DNA of 64,000 bases from Pseudarcicella hirudinis (GTDB taxonomy: Bacteria > Bacteroidota > Bacteroidia > Cytophagales > Spirosomataceae): NCBI RefSeq assembly GCF_900115665.1, contig NZ_FOXH01000004.1:1-64000 (forward strand), read 5' to 3'. Position 1 is the stretch's first letter. Every line of letters starts with the position of its first letter. The position numbers and the translations under genes were made by a program. Of the stretch, positions 34,135 to 44,139 are shown piece after piece. The notes under the pieces were generated by a model. It saw nothing but the letters and a program-made list of their open reading frames with translations. It was not told the origin of the DNA and did no database searches.

Positions 34135-34356
34135 TTAATTACAGCCACAGCCACCACCACTTTTTCCCCCATTTGCACCGGAGGCGCCTTCCCTGTAGAG
34201 ATAAAAACTTTGCTCAAACTTTTCAGATTTTCTTGAAGAAAGCTCCATTTCAGAATCGTTAATTCTGCTTTTTTGATATTCCTTTACTGAGGTACAGGAT
34301 GAAAGTACACTTAGCAAGCATCCGAATGCCCCCATGATTTTAATATATCGTTTCAT
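34135..34356 (-). CDS. DUF4266 mini-lipoprotein, possible flavinylation target
   Basis: 73 residues. Signal peptide and lipobox VLSSC (Cys21) give a mature lipoprotein of only 53 residues. Its C-terminus, REGASGANGGKSGGGCGCN, is the conserved signature of DUF4266. Residues 56-61 (E-G-A-S59-G-A) resemble the [DE]-x-x-[ST]-G-A motif to which ApbE attaches FMN. The C-G-C pair (70, 72) could bind metal or form a redox disulfide. The gene lies 60 bases after apbE. That it is the ApbE substrate is my inference. Confidence 0.75.
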   Translation of the reverse strand: MKRYIKIMGAFGCLLSVLSSCTSVKEYQKSRINDSEMELSSRKSEKFEQSFYLYREGASGANGGKSGGGCGCN

Positions 34357-34416
34357 ATTTTTGATAATTTAGCGGCCATCGGCAGGTAAAACATAAGGCC
34401 ATTATTGGTTTAAGAA

Positions 34417-35364
34417 TTAACAAATATTGATATTGGAAGACGTAAATAATCTATCCTGATCATCTATGATAATACATCCGACATTTTTTAATTGATTAAT
34501 AAAATGAAGACCAACTGATGTTCCCATAACTGTTATAGGAGTTGCCAGTGCATCCGCAAGTTCAGCGTTGGGTGCCAGTACAGTAGCACTTTTTATTCCG
34601 GAAACTGGAAAGCCTGTTTTGGGGTCAATTGTGTGAGAATATCTTTTTCCGTCAATTATTGCAAACTTCTCATAGTTACCGGAAGTGGCAATTGCTACAT
34701 CACTGATCTGCAATGAAGAAAATACAGAATTCAACACATTCGGATTCGCAATGCCTACAGTCCAGGCTTGTCCATTCGGTTGTTTCCCCCAGGTCGTCAA
34801 ATCACCTGCGGCATTTACCACACCATGCCCGACACCGTTCTGCCGCATAACAGATTTGGCCTTCTCTGCTGCGTATCCTTTTCCAATTCCTCCGAAACCT
34901 ATTCTCATACCTTTTTCTTTCAGAAAGACTGTCTGTTCCTTTCTGCTGGTAATAATATTTCGGTAATTGATCAGATGAACTATCTCTCTTGCTGTTTCCC
35001 GGCTGGGCAGAGACGTCATATTTGTATCAAAATTCCAGAGCCTTTTGTCTATGGAGCCGTAGCTGAGATCGAAAGCCCCCTGAGTTAACTCAGAAATACG
35101 AAGCGAGCGTTCTATCAAATCAAAGATTTCAATATCGACTTTTACAGGATGAATACCTGCAAAACGATTAATCAGATTTGTTTGACTTTCTTCATGAAAA
35201 GTGGTGAGTAGTGCTTCTATTCTTTTGATTTCCGCAACCCCTTCATCTATCCTCGCTTCAGCCCATATTGCATCCTCACTGACAACACTCAGTTCAAATC
35301 TATTTCCCATTAATCTGAGAACTCTGCTATGGAGATTTTTATTTTTTTGCATCGACAAAGACAT
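34417..35364 (-). CDS. apbE: FAD:protein FMN transferase (ApbE family)
   Basis: 315 residues. Conserved ApbE segments are RLMGNRFELSV, FGGIGKGYAAEKAKSVM, GVVNAAGDLTTWG, AIATSGNYEKF, YSHTIDPKTGFPV and the C-terminal AELADALATPITVMG (Mg/FAD site). The enzyme transfers FMN from FAD to Ser/Thr of exported proteins. No obvious signal peptide precedes the domain. The start (35364, or the Met at 35352) overlaps the end of the thioredoxin gene, so the two are translationally coupled. The likely target is the DUF4266 lipoprotein encoded next. Confidence 0.92.
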   Translation of the reverse strand: MSLSMQKNKNLHSRVLRLMGNRFELSVVSEDAIWAEARIDEGVAEIKRIEALLTTFHEESQTNLINRFAGIHPVKVDIEIFDLIERSLRISELTQGAFDLSYGSIDKRLWNFDTNMTSLPSRETAREIVHLINYRNIITSRKEQTVFLKEKGMRIGFGGIGKGYAAEKAKSVMRQNGVGHGVVNAAGDLTTWGKQPNGQAWTVGIANPNVLNSVFSSLQISDVAIATSGNYEKFAIIDGKRYSHTIDPKTGFPVSGIKSATVLAPNAELADALATPITVMGTSVGLHFINQLKNVGCIIIDDQDRLFTSSNINIC

Positions 35365-35785
35365 TTATTTCACTGATAAATGTTTCAACTGACAGTGTGG
35401 AAGGATAACCATCCCATGTCTTTATAACCTTTCCATTTGAATCAAGCAGGATTGTGAGCGGGAATTTACCTTGATTATTGTATTTTTCTGCAAGCAATTC
35501 GTTCTGAGAAGTTTGTCTAGAATCTAACTGATTCTTTTTAAGACGCGGGAAATCTGCTCTCACCAAAATTAAATTTTCAGCAGCAAAGCGCATGAACTTG
35601 TCAGACTCAAAAACATTTTTCTTTAATTTTATACAGGGAATGCACCAGTCTGAACCGGAAAAGTTCAGTAATACATATTTATGAGATTGGGCAGCTTCAA
35701 TTTTTGCTTCTTCAAAATCCAGTTTCCATTCTTCGGAAAATGAGAGTAATGTAGAAAATAAGGTTATCAGAATGAGTGACTTCAT
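35339..35785 (-). CDS. Exported thioredoxin-fold protein
   Basis: 148 residues with a signal peptide (MKSLILITLFSTLLSFS). The active-site motif is W-C-I-P-C within LLNFSGSDWCIPCIKLKKNVF, and FPLTILLDSNGKVIKTWDGY holds the cis-Pro region. It is of the DsbD-gamma/Thioredoxin_7 type and would act in the periplasm as a thiol reductant. It overlaps apbE by 14-26 bases. In this cluster it may keep the CGC cysteines of the DUF4266 protein reduced. Confidence 0.88.
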   Translation of the reverse strand: MKSLILITLFSTLLSFSEEWKLDFEEAKIEAAQSHKYVLLNFSGSDWCIPCIKLKKNVFESDKFMRFAAENLILVRADFPRLKKNQLDSRQTSQNELLAEKYNNQGKFPLTILLDSNGKVIKTWDGYPSTLSVETFISEINVFVDAKK

Positions 35786-35922
35786 ATGATATGATGTTAA
35801 TAATTAGTAAATAAAAGCATTGGATTTAACCCGATAGCTCTGCGTATTACAAGAAATAACCGAAATGAAATATGAAAACTTCAATTAGCGGAAACAGATT
35901 AAAATTAGGATGAGAGTTAGTT

Positions 35923-36444
35923 TTATGAATAGATTACTATTTTTTTCCCATCAGTCGCCACCTTATAAATGGTTAATCCTCCACTCCCGAAGCTGTTTTT
36001 CCCTTTTCCTTCTAATGTAAACCTTGCCCCGTGCTCGGTACAATAGAACTCCGTTACATTAAAAATCACTTTTTTCTTAGGTTCGTGAGAACAGGTTTGT
36101 GTGGCAGCTACATATACACCAGCACTTGATTGTGCCACTACTATTCCATTTTGAGTAATATATCCGCCAACTTTTTTTAGATTTGCTGCCGAACCTGACG
36201 ACAAATCTATATTAAGAATAGGGTTTTTGATTGTACTTAAATCAATCCCTCCGGATGAAGGATTACCAGAGGTTCCTCCGTTTGAACTCGAGTCGGCAGG
36301 AGTAGTTGCCCCGGGAGTATTCTGAGCAGGACTAAGGGTTAGTACATTTAAAATAGAATCTTCCTTTCTCGTGCAGGAACTAAGTACTGCCATTAAAGCA
36401 GCTCCTCTAAAACCTATTGATTTTAAAAATTCATGCCTTTTCAT
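35923..36444 (-). CDS. Rieske [2Fe-2S] lipoprotein
   Basis: 173 residues. The N-terminus MKRHEFLKSIGFRGAALMAVLSSC has a lipobox (Cys24). Residues about 40-66 are a Ser/Gly/Thr/Pro-rich linker. The Rieske fold binds its cluster through C118-S-H120 and C135-T-E-H138. The extra disulfide cysteines of cytochrome bc1 Rieske proteins are absent. It would carry electrons at the cell envelope. The gap to the thioredoxin gene is 137 bases on the same strand with no terminator seen, so I place it as the head of the apbE-DUF4266-DUF3570 cluster. Confidence 0.82.
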   Translation of the reverse strand: MKRHEFLKSIGFRGAALMAVLSSCTRKEDSILNVLTLSPAQNTPGATTPADSSSNGGTSGNPSSGGIDLSTIKNPILNIDLSSGSAANLKKVGGYITQNGIVVAQSSAGVYVAATQTCSHEPKKKVIFNVTEFYCTEHGARFTLEGKGKNSFGSGGLTIYKVATDGKKIVIYS

Positions 36445-36758
36445 AAATATTTGTGGTTAAATGTTTGAATAATTAAAAGATAGTTTCTCAAACATATAAT
36501 ACACAGAAAAAAGAAACTATATTGTTTCTCAGAGATGAGAAAATGTAGTTTTTTCTAAGACTATTTCTAAACTATAAAGGACATGTGTTTTCTTACTGAG
36601 TATAAAGGAAGACAGGAGGGATTTTCAGAGAGAAAGATAGCTTTAAAAGACTATTCCTTAGAGCGGATAAAACTTATTAATGGAATATTTTTATTGAAAA
36701 AGGGTCGAGGCATAATGCCTCAACCCTTTTCTATTTACACCTTTTTCTACGGAATTAA
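36445..36758. other. Regulatory intergenic region upstream of the Rieske gene
   Basis: On the minus strand TATGTTTG (complement of 36489-36496) is a -7 box for the Rieske gene. GTTTCTCA occurs at 36483-36490 and 36524-36531, 41 bases apart. An AGAAAC-N6-GTTTCT inverted repeat (36512-36529) covers the -33 position. Between 36560 and 36690 nothing is assignable; a 67-codon plus-strand frame at 36583 crosses the terminator and looks spurious. Confidence 0.45.
36697..36730. terminator. Strong terminator after the molybdenum hydroxylase genes
   Basis: AAAAGGGT-c-GAGGCA (to 36712) pairs with TGCCTC-a-ACCCTTTT (36716-36730) around a 3-base loop, with A and T runs at the ends. It lies just beyond the iorB-like stop on the minus strand and can work in both directions. 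Confidence 0.85.
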
Positions 36759-39008
36759 TCAGGAAAAACCTGAGTTAAATGGCTGATTATAATATCTTCT
36801 CCCTTCCATTTTATAAAGTGCATTTGCCACTGCTCCAAAAACCGGCGGAAACGGAGGTTCACCAAGTCCGGTTGGATCTATGTCATTTTTTACAAAATGA
36901 ACATCGATCTTTTTAGGAGCTTCGTTATGTCGGATTATCCGATAATTGTGAAAATTATTTTGTTCTGCAACACCGTCTTTATGTGTTAATGCCCCATAAA
37001 AAGCATTTCCAATGCCATCAACCACAGCCCCCTGAACCATATTGATTGCCGCATCCGGGTTTACAACAACCCCGCAATCTATGGCACTGGTTACTTGTTC
37101 TACATAAGGTTGCCCATTCCGAATAACCATATCTACCACATGTCCCGCATAAGAGTTATGACAGAAATAAGCAGCAACGCCCCGCTTCTTTCCGCTATTT
37201 TCGGGTTTACCCCAACCTGATTTTTCTTTGAGCAGGTTTAATACCCCTGCGTATCGATCGGCATCATATTCATTATTCTTACCCACCGGGTTTTCTTTCG
37301 CACGTTTCAATAAATCAAGTCGAAAATCAATCGGATCTTTGCCCATCGCTTCAGCTACTTCATCCAGAAATGATTGTTCGGCAGCAGCATTAAAGTTGGA
37401 ACGAGGCGCTCTAAAAGCGCCGATTGTAATATTGGAACGTATTTCCCATCCTTCAGCCAGATAATTATCAATGGCTCCGGCAGGAAAGCGGTTTGCATGA
37501 ATAGGGTTTTCAGGAATTCCTCCGCCTTTTACATGAAAAGCTATAAGGTTTTTATTGGCATCTAAAGCTGCACGATATGTTGCAGTATACATCGGGCGAT
37601 AGATTCCATAAGTCATATCATCTTCACGGGAGTAGATAAGTTTGACCGGAGCTTTTACCTTCTGAGAAATTCTGGCTGCTTCATAAACATATTGAGCATA
37701 TGCTCTGCGTCCGAATCCTCCACCCATTCGGGTCATCTGAATTTCAATTTTATCGGCAGGTAAATTTAAAATTTTAGCTAAAGTAGGCTCCATCCAGCCT
37801 GGTGCCTGAATAGGTCCTGCCACTAAAGCTTTATCAGCTTCCACATGGGCAAAGAAATTCATTGGTTCCATGCAGTTATGTGCCAGAAACGGAGCATTAT
37901 AGGTACGCTCTATAATAGTTGCGGCATTTTTGAAAGCTGTTTCCGGATCGCCATCTTTTCGGTATTGCTGAGCAGGCATTTTAGCCATTTCCTGCATTTT
38001 TGCCAGTTGAACCGATGTGCTTTCTAAGCCTGAAGGTATGATAAGCTCTGTTTTTCTTCCGCCCCAGCCATTTATGATTTCCTTGGTTTCCGGAGCGTTT
38101 TCCCATTTTACAATAAGCTTCTTACGAGCATTCATTACTTCCCACGTAGATTTACCTACAATTGCTATCAATTCATTGAAAGTACGGGTATCGAAACTGG
38201 CTTGTTCGAAACCATCATCATATAATTTAAAGCTGAAAATATCTTTGATTCCCGGCATTTTCAGGGCTTGCGAGGCATCAAAAGATTTTAATTTCATACC
38301 AAATGCAGGCGGATGCTGAATCATGGCAATCATCATTCCCTCCACACGGTAATCCATTCCAAAAAGAGGTTTCCCTGTAACAATTTTTGAACCTTCCGTA
38401 TTTTTCTTTGAATTTTTTACAATCGTAAAATCCTTCGGGGATTTTAATTTTACATCTTTCGGAACCGGGAGAGTTGCCGCTTTATCTGCTACTTCACCAT
38501 ATTTTGCTGATTTACCGCTTGAATGAGATAATATCCCTGATTTTGTAGTAATTTCTGCAGCAGGAACACCCCAGGTTTGTGCAGCAGCTTCGATGAGCAT
38601 TTGTCTGGCCGTGGCTCCTGCATTTCTCAGTGGCTGCCAGTACATTCTCACAGAATTGCTTCCACCTGTAAACTGTGAACCATATTTTACATTGTCATGC
38701 GGACTCATTTCTACAACCACATTTTTCCAGTCAGCATCAAGTTCTTCTGCAACAATCATCGGAAGGGAGGTCATTACATTCTGACCGAATTCCGGATTCG
38801 GACAAAAGATTTTGATAATATTATCCGTAGTGATCTTGATATAAGAAGAGAGTTCAGACCAGTGTTCAGATAAATTCAGTTCAGGGATTTTTTCAGCAGC
38901 TTTTGCCTTCGAAAACCATGTGAGACTTAACATCAAACCTCCGCCTGCAAGTACAGAAGACTTTAAAAATGAACGACGGCTTTGAGTATCTATATTTTCC
39001 ATTTCCAA
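36759..39008 (-). CDS. Molybdopterin-binding subunit of an IorB-type aldehyde/isoquinoline oxidoreductase
   Basis: 749 residues, xanthine oxidase family large subunit in the single-protein IorB arrangement. The twin-arginine signal SRRSFLKSSVLAGGG (near 10-24) sends the folded holoenzyme to the periplasm. Family segments include FGRRAYAQY with GGGFGRR, GAFRAPRSNFNAAAEQSFLDE and a C-terminal GLGEPPFPPVFGAVANALY (cofactor-site GxGE). It hydroxylates N-heterocycles or oxidises aldehydes at a Mo centre. Electrons pass to the 2Fe-2S subunit encoded 16 bases upstream. Confidence 0.9.
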   Translation of the reverse strand: MEMENIDTQSRRSFLKSSVLAGGGLMLSLTWFSKAKAAEKIPELNLSEHWSELSSYIKITTDNIIKIFCPNPEFGQNVMTSLPMIVAEELDADWKNVVVEMSPHDNVKYGSQFTGGSNSVRMYWQPLRNAGATARQMLIEAAAQTWGVPAAEITTKSGILSHSSGKSAKYGEVADKAATLPVPKDVKLKSPKDFTIVKNSKKNTEGSKIVTGKPLFGMDYRVEGMMIAMIQHPPAFGMKLKSFDASQALKMPGIKDIFSFKLYDDGFEQASFDTRTFNELIAIVGKSTWEVMNARKKLIVKWENAPETKEIINGWGGRKTELIIPSGLESTSVQLAKMQEMAKMPAQQYRKDGDPETAFKNAATIIERTYNAPFLAHNCMEPMNFFAHVEADKALVAGPIQAPGWMEPTLAKILNLPADKIEIQMTRMGGGFGRRAYAQYVYEAARISQKVKAPVKLIYSREDDMTYGIYRPMYTATYRAALDANKNLIAFHVKGGGIPENPIHANRFPAGAIDNYLAEGWEIRSNITIGAFRAPRSNFNAAAEQSFLDEVAEAMGKDPIDFRLDLLKRAKENPVGKNNEYDADRYAGVLNLLKEKSGWGKPENSGKKRGVAAYFCHNSYAGHVVDMVIRNGQPYVEQVTSAIDCGVVVNPDAAINMVQGAVVDGIGNAFYGALTHKDGVAEQNNFHNYRIIRHNEAPKKIDVHFVKNDIDPTGLGEPPFPPVFGAVANALYKMEGRRYYNQPFNSGFS

Positions 39009-39024
39009 TAAGTTTTAGGGTTAA

Positions 39025-39495
39025 TTACTTTCCGGCGGCAGACTTAATTGCTTCTTTAATACGCAAATAAGTACCACAACGACAAATATTTCCGCTCATA
39101 TAATTATCAATGTCTTCATCCGAAAGGTTAGAACGGTTAGTCGCTGCAGTTTCTTTCAATAAAGCGGCTGCACTCATAATCTGACCAGCCTGACAATAGC
39201 CACATTGCGCTACATCGTGTTCAATCCAGGCCTTCTGAACCGGATGAGTACCATTTACAGATAGACCTTCGATAGTAGTAATCGCTTGTTTACCAACCGT
39301 CGATACAGGCAGACTGCAAGACCGTACCGGTGCATCATCCAAATGAATTGTACAAGCCCCGCACATACCCATTCCACAGCCAAATTTTGTACCGGTCAGA
39401 TTAAGATGGTCTCTCAAAACCCAAAGAACAGGAGTTGATGGTTCAACATCTACCTGCTGAATTTTACCATTTATTTTCAGAGAATACTTTGTCAT
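39025..39495 (-). CDS. (2Fe-2S)-binding small subunit, IorA type
   Basis: 156 residues. The plant-type ferredoxin half has the cluster motif [15 protein letters not shown] followed by a later Cys (RSCSLPV). The helical half binds a second 2Fe-2S cluster through [17 protein letters not shown] and [11 protein letters not shown]. It passes electrons from the Mo subunit to an acceptor, often a cytochrome. It has no signal of its own, so it is probably co-exported with the Tat-tagged large subunit. First gene of a two-gene operon. Confidence 0.93.
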   Translation of the reverse strand: MTKYSLKINGKIQQVDVEPSTPVLWVLRDHLNLTGTKFGCGMGMCGACTIHLDDAPVRSCSLPVSTVGKQAITTIEGLSVNGTHPVQKAWIEHDVAQCGYCQAGQIMSAAALLKETAATNRSNLSDEDIDNYMSGNICRCGTYLRIKEAIKSAAGK

Positions 39496-39892
39496 AACTT
39501 CTTGCTTATTTTATTATTTAAATAATAAATCACATAAATATTTCAATCAAACAACCTATTTCAAGATGCTACCCGTTTTGATTATTCCAAACTCTTCTTC
39601 CCGAAACTTAACAGCCCGGGCAAATTCCAGGTGATACTTCTAGTACTAAATATCTGGCTTCTGCGCTTTCGAAGATCAGGTAACTATCATTTGAGACTTC
39701 CGTCAACCTTTCACATTTGCATTTTTTTTGTACATATCCTATATACAATTGTTTATTATCTACAAAGATCATCCTATTTCAATAAATGAATTGTATAAAA
39801 ATTACTGCTTTTCCTACCATTTTAACTGATTGGAATTATCACTTTGATATACTTCTGATAGAATTACTACTTTTGTTTCAAACAGGAAAAAG
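39496..39892. other. Intergenic region between iorA-like and araC-like genes
   Basis: No gene is seen. TTTG (39843-39846), a 21-base spacer and TACTTTTG (39868-39875) form a good promoter for the AraC gene, ending 17 bases before its ATG. TATACAATT (39742-39750) and AATTGTATA (39789-39797) form a 9-bp inverted repeat about 50 bases upstream of that promoter. The AraC dimer could bind there. No clear promoter for the iorAB pair was found. Confidence 0.5.
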
Positions 39893-41667
<1,775 letters not shown>

Positions 41668-41680
41668 CATTGTGTTTATA

Positions 41681-41851
41681 TGTAAAAACTGTAAATTCAG
41701 CACATCTCTGAAAAACAGAAACCCCGGAATCTGCTTTGTCACCATTGGAAACAGTCTGGGAATTGATGACTGCGCAAAGAAAATATTCAGCTTAAAACCA
41801 AGACTTCATACCTCTTTTCAAACCGATAAATCTATCCCCACCTCGCCCTGA
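41681..41851 (+). pseudogene. Possible remnant of a flavodoxin C-terminus
   Basis: The 363 bases between the aldo/keto reductase and the next AraC gene contain a 56-codon open frame with no ATG. It reads CKNCKFSTSLKNRNPGICF followed by VTIGNSLGIDDCAKKIFSLKP. The second half resembles the last strand and helix of long-chain flavodoxins (F-x-T-x-G-x-S-x-G-x-x...). Flavodoxin genes often neighbour AraC, aldo/keto reductase and cyclophilin-like genes. Tentative: the similarity is short. Confidence 0.25.
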
Positions 41852-41989
41852 AAAGGTCTGTCTGCTTAAAGTACAGATGAAGCAAAGGCCTAGACAAGTT
41901 GTTCTTCCGAAAAAGAAAACATAGCAGTTTTGAGCTTTTCAGCAAGACCAAATGAGCCTTACAGTAAAGAAAACTGATAATGAAATGAT

Positions 41990-41997
41990 TACTTTTG
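41990..41997 (+). promoter_or_regulatory. -7 element for the second AraC gene
   Basis: TACTTTTG is an exact -7 box ending 33 bases before the start at 42031. No -33 TTG lies at the right distance. Confidence 0.4.
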
Positions 41998-42030
41998 CAA
42001 TAGCATAATAATCTCCGGCTAGCTACAACA

Positions 42031-42852
42031 ATGGAACAGACAGATAAATTAAGAACTATAAATTATTCAGGAATATTTCTTTCATGCTTTTCGGCTTACA
42101 GCGAAAAATGTGTTCATGCCGCTCCTGAACATGTATTGCTGTATCTATACTCAGGCGAACAGGTGATAGAAGATGGAAATAAAAAAATAACGATAAAAGC
42201 AGGAGAATGTGCTTTCATCAGACGCAATCATCGTTTGATGATGTACAAAAACAGCAAAGGAGAAGAGCTTTACAAAGGCATTTCGCTGACTTTTAATCGC
42301 CATATATTAAGAGATTTTTACAGTAGGCTGAGTAAAGCAGACTTACCCCAAAAGGTATCAGTTTCAGATAAAAATGTATTTAAAATTGAATCTAGGGCAG
42401 ATATTACCAGTTTATTTCAGTCGCTTACACCCTATTTCAATGAGGAGATAAAACCAGTTGAAGGAGTTTCACATTTAAAATTACAGGAAGGTATTTATGC
42501 TTTATTGAATACTTCGGATATTTTTTTTCCAATATTGTTCGATTTTAACCAGCCCTGGAAAATAGATATTTTGGAATTTCTGAATGACAACTACATGGAT
42601 GACCTTACCATGGAGCAGATTGCAGCTTACACAGGCCGCAGTTTAGCAACTTTTAAAAGAGATTTCCGGAAAGTCAGCAATCTGAGCCCTGAGAAATGGC
42701 TGATAAAAAGACGACTGGAAGCTGCCTACTCAAAGTTAAAAGAAGACGGTGAAAAAGTGCAGAATGTATGTATCGAAGTAGGCTTTAAAAATCCCTCTCA
42801 CTTTTCCACAGCATTTAAGAAACAATACGGTATTCCACCGACTGAAGTCTAA
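42031..42852 (+). CDS. AraC family regulator, ExsA-like N-domain
   Basis: 273 residues. The N-terminal cupin region (EHVLLYLYSGEQVIEDGNKKITIKAGECAFIRRNHR) resembles the Bacteroidota group annotated as ExsA-like or AraC_N. The C-terminal two-HTH domain has LTMEQIAAYTGRSLATFKRDFRKVSNLSPEKWLIKRRLEAAY and VQNVCIEVGFKNPSHFSTAFKKQYGIPP. It is closed by its own terminator at 42893. The target is probably the genes on either side. Confidence 0.9.
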   Translation: MEQTDKLRTINYSGIFLSCFSAYSEKCVHAAPEHVLLYLYSGEQVIEDGNKKITIKAGECAFIRRNHRLMMYKNSKGEELYKGISLTFNRHILRDFYSRLSKADLPQKVSVSDKNVFKIESRADITSLFQSLTPYFNEEIKPVEGVSHLKLQEGIYALLNTSDIFFPILFDFNQPWKIDILEFLNDNYMDDLTMEQIAAYTGRSLATFKRDFRKVSNLSPEKWLIKRRLEAAYSKLKEDGEKVQNVCIEVGFKNPSHFSTAFKKQYGIPPTEV

Positions 42853-42892
42853 AAAGGTTATCTTAAATTGAGCTTGTCAGTAATGTAAATTG

Positions 42893-42935
42893 AGCCTCAC
42901 ACCAAAACGGTTGTGGGGCTTTCTTTTTAATTTTG
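42893..42935 (+). terminator. Terminator of araC overlapping the next gene's -7 box
   Basis: AGCCTCACA (42893-42901) pairs with TGTGGGGCT (42912-42920, one G-T pair), followed by TTCTTTTT. The tract runs into TAATTTTG (42928-42935), an exact -7 box for the acetyltransferase. This excludes the upstream TTG at 42890 as a start. Confidence 0.75.
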
Positions 42936-42958
42936 CCTTATCAAAATACGATAAAGTA

Positions 42959-43531
42959 ATGAAGAGAGAAGAACAACCAACAGACATATTTGAACGTTTG
43001 AGGAACGGGGAAACAGTACCATCTGACGACCCGGAGTCTTACAAACTGCGTGAGGCTTCCTATGCTACGAAGAAATTACTCATTCAGATGAACAATTCTT
43101 CAGACCCGGCAGCAATAAGAGATCTGCTGAGTCAGATTACCGCTGCTGAAATTGACGAAAGTACAGCGGTATTTACCCCTTTGTACATCAATTATGGAAA
43201 GAATACGAAAATCGGCAAAAATGTATTTATCAATTTTGATTGCACCTTTCTGGATTTGGGAGGCATTACCATAGAAGATAACGTCCTGATAGCGCCAAAA
43301 GTCAGCTTGCTGTCTGAAGGGCATCCTGTATCCCCGGAAAACAGACAGGCACTTGCAACAGGACACATTCATATCAAAAAAAATGCCTGGATCGGTGCAA
43401 ATGCCACTATTCTTCCCGGAGTGACTATCGGCGAAAATGCAATCGTAGCAGCAGGTGCAGTAGTGTCAAAAGATGTTCCTGATAATGCCATTGCAGGTGG
43501 AATCCCTGCGAAAATTATTAAAACAATTTAA
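42959..43531 (+). CDS. Maltose/galactoside O-acetyltransferase-like hexapeptide protein
   Basis: 190 residues from the ATG at 42959. The left-handed beta-helix of hexapeptide repeats runs through [79 protein letters not shown]. The catalytic-type His is in SEGHPV, and the ending GGIPAKIIK is typical of the LacA/Maa group. The N-terminal helical Mac-type domain is present. It acetylates sugars with acetyl-CoA; in practice it is often a detoxification enzyme. Confidence 0.9.
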   Translation: MKREEQPTDIFERLRNGETVPSDDPESYKLREASYATKKLLIQMNNSSDPAAIRDLLSQITAAEIDESTAVFTPLYINYGKNTKIGKNVFINFDCTFLDLGGITIEDNVLIAPKVSLLSEGHPVSPENRQALATGHIHIKKNAWIGANATILPGVTIGENAIVAAGAVVSKDVPDNAIAGGIPAKIIKTI

Positions 43532-43601
43532 ACAGGACACGAAGATCTGTACGATAAGACTCCAACCCTATCCTCTTTAAAGAACAATTAAAATAAAAAT
43601 A

Positions 43602-44039
43602 ATGAAACAGCCACTTTTAGCAATAATATTAATCGTTTCTGTTTTGTGCAATAGTACAGCATCCTGTAATGAAGGTGATAACATGACAAATAATAAAATT
43701 ACGATAAAGGTTAATTCAAAAACCTTTACGGCTACACTTTTCAATAACGGCCCGGCAAAAGCATTTAAGGAAATATTGCCTTTAAAACTCAATATGACAG
43801 AGCTAAACGGAAACGAAAAGTATTATGATTTATCAAAAAATCTTCCGGCAAACTCATCGAATCCCGAAACAATAAATAATGGCGATTTAGCACTGTATGG
43901 TTCAAAAACAATCGTATTGTTTTATAAAACCTTTTCTACTTCGTTCAGCTATACAAAGCTTGGACAAATTGAAGATCCTTCCGGCCTGGCAGAAGTTTTA
44001 GGATCTGAAAATGTAAGCGTTGTTTTCGAATTAAAATAA
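43602..44039 (+). CDS. Cyclophilin-like fold protein, exported
   Basis: 145 residues. The N-terminus has a signal peptide with a possible lipobox (STASC, Cys22). The domain matches the cyclophilin-like family commonly annotated beside flavodoxin and aldo/keto reductase genes: KITIKVNSKTFTATLFNNGPAKAFKEILPL, DLALYGSKTIVLFYKTFSTSFSYTKLGQIEDPSGLAEVLG. Proline isomerase activity has not been shown for this group and active-site residues of true cyclophilins are not evident. It converges on the RhiA-like genes; no terminator is visible in the 100 bases between. Confidence 0.8.
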   Translation: MKQPLLAIILIVSVLCNSTASCNEGDNMTNNKITIKVNSKTFTATLFNNGPAKAFKEILPLKLNMTELNGNEKYYDLSKNLPANSSNPETINNGDLALYGSKTIVLFYKTFSTSFSYTKLGQIEDPSGLAEVLGSENVSVVFELK

Positions 44040-44139
44040 TGGTAAAATATAGCAAATCACCATCTATAAATATGACGAAAAGACTTTTGGAGTATTTTAA
44101 TGATGGAGCCATTCATTCACTTACGTTTGCAGTACCTGC

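Noticed and set aside
36583-36786. 67-codon plus-strand frame
   Set aside because: Crosses the strong terminator at 36697-36730 and runs into the opposite gene; no family likeness.
42890-42958. TTG start for the acetyltransferase
   Set aside because: The extension covers a terminator hairpin and a -7 box.
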